Shown one piece after another: positions 57,878-64,000 of a DNA stretch of 64,000 nucleotides. The notes beneath the pieces were generated by a model, which ran no database searches, was not told the origin of the DNA, and saw nothing but the letters and a program-made list of their open reading frames with translations. The stretch spans positions 12,889,501 through 12,953,500 of the forward strand of contig JAEOAD010000015.1 in NCBI GenBank assembly GCA_036365145.1. The letters run 5' to 3'. Numbering within the stretch: the stretch's first letter is position 1; every line of letters begins with the position of its first letter. Source of the stretch: Orientallactaga sibirica (taxonomy: Eukaryota; Chordata; Mammalia; Rodentia; Dipodidae). Position numbers and translations under genes: made by a program.

Positions 57878-58031
57878 AGCCGGGCGTGGTGGTGTACGCC
57901 TTTAATCCCAGCACTCGGGAGGCAGAGGTAGGAGGATCTCCATGAGTTCAAGGCCACCCTAAGACTACATAGTGAATTCCAGGTCAGCCTGGACCAGAAT
58001 GAGATCCTACCTCAAAAAAAAAAAAAAAAAG
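57878..58031 (+). mobile_element. B1-type SINE
   Basis: GCCGGGCGTGGTGGTGTACG, intact body, CCTACCTC then an A tail. Flanks AAAGAATCA and AAAGATTCA are a possible imperfect target duplication. Confidence 0.93.
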
Positions 58032-58794
58032 ATTCAGTGCTCCAGACAATAATCTTTCATCAAATGTCACAGGTAAGCAATATGAGGCAGGTGCTTTTAT
58101 TCATCATATTCATTTATTATTTTAATATTGTGCTGAAAGTTCCTATTTATAGGGGTTATATCAGACAGCAAACTAGACCAAATTGCTTAGAGTTCACATT
58201 CTCATGATGGCAAAGCATGTAAGTAACATACACAGGCACTGTTTTATAGCAGTGATATGTGTGTCATTTTATGCTATGAAATAAACGAAAGTAATAACAG
58301 TTTAATCAAATAACACAAAGTGGCAAATTATGTAGGATGGACACAGAAGGCTCTTATAAGGATAAATCTTGAATAAGGTGAGAGAGACTGTCAAGCAAAT
58401 TTTTACAGGGAAAAAATTTTAGGCTAAAGGTATAGCAATGCAAAGGTTCTGAGGTGGAAGCATAGGGAGGACCTGAGAGTTAGGCAAAAGGCCAGCCTGA
58501 AGCATGGAGGTTAGTGGAAGCCAAGCTAATGAGAAAGATACCAGAACAAAAAGAAGCTCACACAGCATTGATTTGAAATTATATCTTAAATGTAATGGGA
58601 AGCCTTTAGAACAAAGAGAGAAAAATAATCATGAGATTTAGCTAAATGAAAAATATACTGTAGTAGGGAGGAATGGACAAAAGGGGCCCATCTAGCAGAT
58701 TCTTAGAGTAGTCAAATGAGAAATTAAGGTGGATTGGACTGGAGTTATAAGAGAAAATAGCAGGATGTAGTGGAATTTAGATCTATGTTAAAGA
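58032..58794. other. Unassigned
   Basis: No gene or repeat recognised. Confidence 0.35.
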
Positions 58795-59050
58795 TAGAAA
58801 TAATAGTCTGGGGCTGGAGACATGGCTTAGTAGTTAAGCGCTTGCCTGTGAAGCCTAAGGACCCTGGTTTGAAGCTCAATTCCCCAGTACCCACATAAGC
58901 CAGATGCACAAGGTGGCACATGCATCTGGAGTTCGTTTGTAGTGGCTGAAGGTCTTGGCGTGCCCATTCTCTCTCTGTCTCTCGGCCTCTTTGTCTGTCT
59001 GTCACTCTCAAATAAATAAATGAAACTTTTAAAAAAGAAATAACAGTCTG
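58795..59050 (+). mobile_element. tRNA-derived SINE with target-site duplication
   Basis: Body about 58811-59034 with a near-consensus A box (TGGCTTAGTAGTTAAGCG). Flanked by AGAAATAATAGTCTG on the left and AGAAATAACAGTCTG on the right, one mismatch in 15. Confidence 0.92.
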
Positions 59051-60050
59051 ACAGAATTGATGGTTACAAGGAAAAAACAAAGGAGAATAATGCACGGTCA
59101 TTTCAAGGTTGAGCAAGAGGGTATGAATAAATACATGGTGCCACTAAAAATCTAGTAATGGAGACAAAAAGGTAGTTAAGTTTGGGCATCATGAACTTGA
59201 GAGGCCTAGTACATGTCTAAATGACAAAGAAGATGGCATGTGGACTAGGAACTCAGCATGGAGAGCTTGGGGATATAGAAGCAAAGCTGATCGTCACCAG
59301 CAAATACCCAGCTCTGGGACTCCAAGTGAGAACCAATGAGAAGTAAGTTTTCAGAGTAGAATCCTAGACCATTCTAGTAAGCAAAGGTGACCAAGATGCG
59401 CAGCAGTCAACAACCAATGGGGACACAGCAGTGAGCGAATCTCCAAAGAGATGAATAGGTGGAAAATGTTGGCTTGGGAAATGGCCTTGTGAAACCAGTC
59501 ACTTTCTTCACTTGTAAACTTACAAGGAAAATGAAAAGAAAGCCGGGAGCTCATATGCAATGGAAGTAGCAGACAGCTATAACCACAAGAAAAGCAGCAG
59601 TGTACCAAAACAGTACAGAACTGAACAGCACTGGGGGAGAAACAAACAGGTGAGACCTGAGACAGCATCTCTCAGAGAGCAGGTAGAGTGCACTTTCCCC
59701 CCGGGGAGGAAAGATGCTGAGGCACATATAGCTATATTTCTAGGGACACATCCAGCAGTCACGGCTGCTAGGATGCTGAACACTGGTGGATCAAGAAATG
59801 GGAAGTCAAACTGAAGCTGAAATCACACAAATCACACAAGGGGTAAAAGTAGAATGAAATAAAAACTAAATAAGCTCACAAACACATCACTGGCTATGAG
59901 GAAAATTCTTACCAAGCTAGAAGTTTCTTCACCTCTCTGTTCCTTCACCCCAAGGCAGTCCCCCAACCAGCTGATCTTGGAAAGAGTCAACTGAAAAAAA
60001 TAATCAAAAAGGAGCCAGCAAAAAATAAAACTAAACAAAACAAAAAACGA
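59051..60050. other. Unassigned
   Basis: 1 kb with no recognised repeat. Open frames at 59351-59668 and 59560-59814 show no domain. Confidence 0.35.
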
Positions 60051-60214
60051 GGGCTGGGGAGATAGCTCAGTAGTTAAGGCTCTTGCCTGCAAAGCCTAAT
60101 GCCACATAAAGCCAGCTGTACAACGTGGCACTTGCATCTGGAGTTCATTTGCAGTGGCTGGAAGCCCTGGCATGCCAACTCTCTGTCTGTCTTCTCTCTT
60201 TCTCTGCTTGCAAA

Positions 60215-60261
<47 letters not shown>

Positions 60262-60262
60262 A
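60051..60262 (+). mobile_element. tRNA-derived SINE with long (AAAT)n tail
   Basis: GGGCTGGGGAGATAGCTCAG, CTTGCCTGCAAAGCCTAATG; the AAAT tail runs at about 60213-60262. Confidence 0.92.
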
Positions 60263-60474
60263 ATATTTTTATTTTTATTTTTACTTATTTGAGAGAGATA
60301 GAAGGAGAGAGAAAGAGACAGAATGGGCTCTTGGGGCCTCTAGCCACTGCTGATGAACTCCAGATGCATGTGCCCCCTTGTGCATCTGGCTTATATTGAT
60401 CCTGGGGAGTTGAACCTTGGTCCTTTGGCTTTGCAGGCAAGTGCCTTAACTTCTAAGCCATCTTTCCAGCCTTT
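60263..60474 (-). mobile_element. tRNA-derived SINE, antisense, tail-to-tail with previous
   Basis: TTTTTATTTTTACTTATTTG tail side, ending CTAAGCCATCTTTCCAGCC. Confidence 0.92.
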
Positions 60475-60499
60475 TTAAAAAATAAAAATATTTTTTTAA

Positions 60500-62622
60500 T
60501 TTTTAAATTTATTTATTTATTTTTAATTTATTAATTATTTTATTAGTTATACTCATAATGTGAATACATTCATGTTGGTGCCTTCAATAGTCTCCTCCCT
60601 GTCCGCCCCCCTCTGAAGGGACCCTCCTCATGTGGGTTGTGCATTGTGAGGGTATCCATCAGTTATGGGGAAGAGGCAATGTCTCTGTGCATAATGACCC
60701 AACTTGTGGCTCTAATAATCTTTTTGCTCCCTCTTCCACAAATTTCCCTGAGCCATGTTGGGTTCTTTAGTTCCACTTCAGTGATAAGGTCTTGGAAGCC
60801 TCCGTGTCTCTGGATATCTGGTTTAGTAGGGGTTGAGTGTTCTCTGTGTTTATCTCCTTCAGCCTTGTGCTGGTGTCAGGTTCACCTAGAAAGCTGCACT
60901 CTTGCCCATTTTCCCCATTACTTTATGGTTTAGGCTGGGGCCCTGGTGAGGTGTGATAGGCTGATCCTCCCCTCAGGTTCAGCGTCCATCTGAAAACGAG
61001 AAGCAAATTCTCCAATGGAGAGAGAAGTCAGCACCAGATAGGTGGGATGGCCATTATTATTTTAGAGAGAATTTTATATGTGTAGGCTCTCTTATAGCCC
61101 ACAATTGGTGGGAGCTTGATATTGGAAAACAGGCTCATTTTTTGGACATGGTTTTGACTTGTTTTCCAGTTCCAGCTATGAGTTCCATTCAACTGAGCAG
61201 ATCTGTTAGCTAAATCAAGAGCAGTTGGTTACCCACCATGGCTGTGTGCCACTATTGCACTTACAATAACCAGAGCCAACGGATTACCCACAGAATGGGA
61301 GAAAATTTTTTCCAGCTGTACAACTGACAGAATCCACAAAGAACTCAAAAACATAAACAATAAAAAGTCAACCCACTCACAAAATGTGGCAGAGAAATGT
61401 ACAGGGATTCTCAGAGGAAGAAATACAAATGGCAAACACACACTTAAGAAAATGTTCAACATCCCTAATCATCATGGAAATGCAATTTAAAACAAGTATG
61501 AGATTCCACTTTACCCCAGTAAGGATAACTAATATTAAAAAAGTAATGAAAACAAATGCTGGCAAGGCTGTGGAAAAATAGGAATCCTCTTTCACTGTTG
61601 GTAGGAATGTAAAATGGTACAACCACTATGGAAAGCAATCTGGAAACTCCTAGAAAGGATGACTATAGAGTTACCAACAGACCCAGTTATCTCTTTACTG
61701 GATATTTACCCTAAAAGTTCCAAGCCTCAGATCAGAGAGATTTGCTCAACCATGTTTATAACTGCTCAATTCATAATAGCAAAGAGCTGGAATCAACCCA
61801 GACGTCCATTATTAGATGAATGGATAACAAAGATGTGGTATAGCTACACTATAGAATTCTACACAGCAGTAAGGAAAAATGACACAATGAAATTTGAAAA
61901 AAAAATGGTCAAACTTGGAACAGATCATTCTTAGTGAGCTCACCCAATCACAGAAAGGTAATTGTAGCAAAGTCTCACTCATCTGTGGCTCCTAACCTGA
62001 ATCTGCCTGAGATGCTGTCATATCTAATAAACATCTTGAGGACAGGACAATAGGGAGGGTGGGATGGGAGGGGAGGGTATGGGTGTGGGAGTGACACAAA
62101 TCAGGACCCAAATGGAAATGGTACCATAAAATCCTATATCCTAAAAGACAGGCTAAAAGATGTATTCTTCAGCAGGCCCTTACAAGGGACACCTGAACCA
62201 CAGGGATCTGGAGAGGACATCAGGAAGACTAACCTTTTCCTGTTTCTTTCTCACTCTCTCCCTCTTCTCTCTTTTCTCTCATTCTCTTTTATATTACCTA
62301 TCTTTTTCTTCCTTCTTCTTCCTTGGCACTGACCTGTAACTCCCAGTACCAGCATGTTGTTAACTTCCACAATGAGCTGTTGATCAGACCTACTAGACCT
62401 ACAAGCTTCCCCAAAAGAAGGAAGATTTCTGTTCTTGATGACCCACCAACGGTTAATGGTAAGACCCTACTGCTGTTGGGATGGAACATGGAGTGACCTG
62501 GCTGGAATCAGGAAGAGAGTCAGTCCCCAGACAGTTAGCTTGTGTAGTGCCAGAGGGTTCTACACAAGCGACTAGGGGAAAATGACTGACATCTGTCCAA
62601 ACAACTTGTAGTCTAAGCTACT
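60500..62622 (-). mobile_element. L1 insertion with inverted segment (twin-priming type)
   Basis: 60540-61260 is L1 3' UTR in antisense. From 61262 to about 62622 the plus strand carries the end of ORF2 (61262-61934, including MVQPLWKAIWKLLERMTIEL) and the start of the 3' UTR. In L1 order, the inverted part ends at CTTGTAGTCTAAGCTACTCA and the other part begins about 40 bases later (GTGCAATAGTGGC), so the two pieces are almost contiguous. Confidence 0.85.
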
Positions 62623-62639
62623 CAGCAGTAAATAAAATA

Positions 62640-62722
62640 TTTTTTAAAAAGAAGGTTTCTGTGTGTATTGTTCTCTATCTCCTTCGTTCTCTCTCATTCA
62701 TACATAAATAAAATATTTTTCA
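62640..62722 (+). mobile_element. SINE 3' tail scrap
   Basis: GTTCTCTATCTCCTTCGTTC followed by ATAAATAAAATATTTTT looks like the end of a tRNA-derived SINE. Confidence 0.4.
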
Positions 62723-63321
62723 AAAAACAAAACAAGAATGAAAAAGATCAGAAAAAGCACATGATGTGCAAACAGCATTCATCAGACAAAGATGGCCACA
62801 GAGAAAATGAAAATTTTGGTCAAATATTTTGTTACAATATACTATATAGGTTGTCTAATTTTAAGTCTATCCTAACTCATTTCTATCTTTTCTAGATGGC
62901 TGGGAAATTACAATGTATCACTTGTGAAACACTCTATTGGTGTCTTGACTATAACAAAGATCCTCTAGGCAAAAGCACCTTCTATGATTTAGAGCACTGA
63001 GCAACAGATCCCACATGGACAGAAATTAGCTGGCAGTTGCTAAGATGCAGGCCTGTGTTGTTGATGCTCTGCAGTGGCTCCTAGTGCCTGGTCCTCAGTG
63101 TCCCCAGTGCTGAGGCTGAGCATGGGCAGAGAAGCCATAAGTTTCTGCTAAAGCACAGCCATGAGGCTTGGGCATTCAGGTTGGGCAGGCTTTAGCTCTA
63201 TCTCAGCATTTTCTCATCATTTCAGGAAATTTAAGAACTTTCAAGTAGCCTTCAATACTTTTCTTTAAATCATCTGGCTCATTCTGTGTCCTACAATTAG
63301 ACAAACATCAATAACATTAAC
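62723..63321. other. Unassigned
   Basis: No gene or repeat recognised. Confidence 0.35.
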
Positions 63322-63545
63322 TTGAGAGTGGAGAGATGGTTCAGAGGTTAAAGTATTTGCTTCCAAAGCATGACAGCATATTTTTTTGGTTCCCCAATAC
63401 GCACATAAAGCCAGATGCACAAGGTTGCGCATGCATCTGGAGTTCCTTTACAGTACAAGAGGCCCTGGCACCCTTGTTCTCTTTGTCTATTCCTGTCTTT
63501 CTGTCTACTTGAAAAGAAACAAACAAATTAATCAATTAAAAATAA
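63322..63545 (+). mobile_element. tRNA-derived SINE, diverged
   Basis: GAGAGTGGAGAGATGGTTCA, AGCCAGATGCACAAGGTTGC, GGAGTTCCTTTACAGT. Confidence 0.85.
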
Positions 63546-64000
63546 TAACCTCAGGAAATCAAATATATATAACAATAACCATAGATTTATAAATAGAAAT
63601 TTTAACAAAACACTGTTTAACAAATGCATTAAGCAAAACAGTATACAATGATACAATAGGAAAGATAAAACTAAATCTGCAAAGAGGAAAATGGAGAGGG
63701 AATATATAAGGAAGGCAAAACACAATGTATAAGACAAAATCTCAACCATTACTGTTAGTTGCAAACTATTAAAATATTTAGTAATCGATTTAAGAATAAT
63801 GTATAAAATATGTATGAAAGAAAATTGCAATGCTCCTAAGAGACCTAGATTATCTGTAGAGTTTTGTTTGTCACTTTCTGCCACACTAGTCCCTCCATGA
63901 AAGCCCTACTCCCTTAGCACTGCTTATAAACAAACTAGAGTGAGTGACTTAAGGCTTGTAATAGCCTCTCCTCTCTCCTTTCCTTTGGGTGACATCTGTT
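63546..64000. other. Unassigned
   Basis: AT-rich; nothing recognised. Confidence 0.35.

Noticed and set aside
1..64000. CRISPR arrays, bacterial operons or phage genes
   Set aside because: Repeat content is mammalian throughout; no regularly spaced short repeats with unique spacers.

Overview
The window reads as mammalian, rodent-type repeat-dense DNA with no recognisable cellular gene. The evidence is its repeat content: 7SL-derived B1-type SINEs (e.g. 43082-43249, 57878-58031), many copies of a tRNA-derived SINE with a pol III A-box/B-box head and an (AAAT)n tail, a B4/RSINE-like SINE, MaLR-looking LTR pieces and many L1 fragments. The tRNA-derived SINE and B1 variants resemble those I associate with jerboa-type (dipodoid) rodents. 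That species guess is inference.

Layout. 1-8640: SINE and LTR scraps, an L1 3' end whose 5' part is inverted (2861-4620), and an antisense L1 3' end (6440-7505). 8641-16370: a long antisense L1 with decayed ORF1 and ORF2, carrying one SINE and an expanded CT tract. 16500-22100: scattered SINEs. 22100-36494: an antisense L1 with another L1 end nested in it. Part of it, together with about 3.7 kb of flank, is present twice in tandem (24614-30573 and 30574-36494, roughly 1% apart in the L1 part), with breakpoints at oligo-T runs. 36500-44990: mostly unrecognised sequence with an L1 3' end, a GA-rich tract and old LTR-like repeats. 52000-64000: SINEs and two more L1 insertions with inverted segments.

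The standout is an endogenous retrovirus at 45092-51737. It has two 371-bp LTRs differing at 10 positions, a perfect 6-bp target duplication (CCCACC) inside an older B4-like SINE, a Lys3-type primer-binding site and a polypurine tract. gag, pro and pol lie in three successive -1 frames, the betaretrovirus/class II plan. pro and pol are uninterrupted and keep their catalytic residues; gag carries one frameshift. There is no env. Instead, 800 bp between pol and the 3' LTR hold three 90-bp tandem repeats, an LTR-start-like fragment, and two 149-bp repeats whose core motifs resemble the NXF1-binding constitutive transport element (CTE) of type D retroviruses. The gag-pro junction has a textbook slippery heptamer followed by a 5-bp/5-bp H-type pseudoknot. 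An in-frame hydrophobic leader lies upstream of the myristoylation-type gag start.

Together these features suggest an env-less, intracellular class II element analogous in lifestyle to IAP or MusD. It would use frameshifting to express its enzymes and a CTE-like RNA signal to export unspliced genomic RNA. This is inferred from sequence alone.
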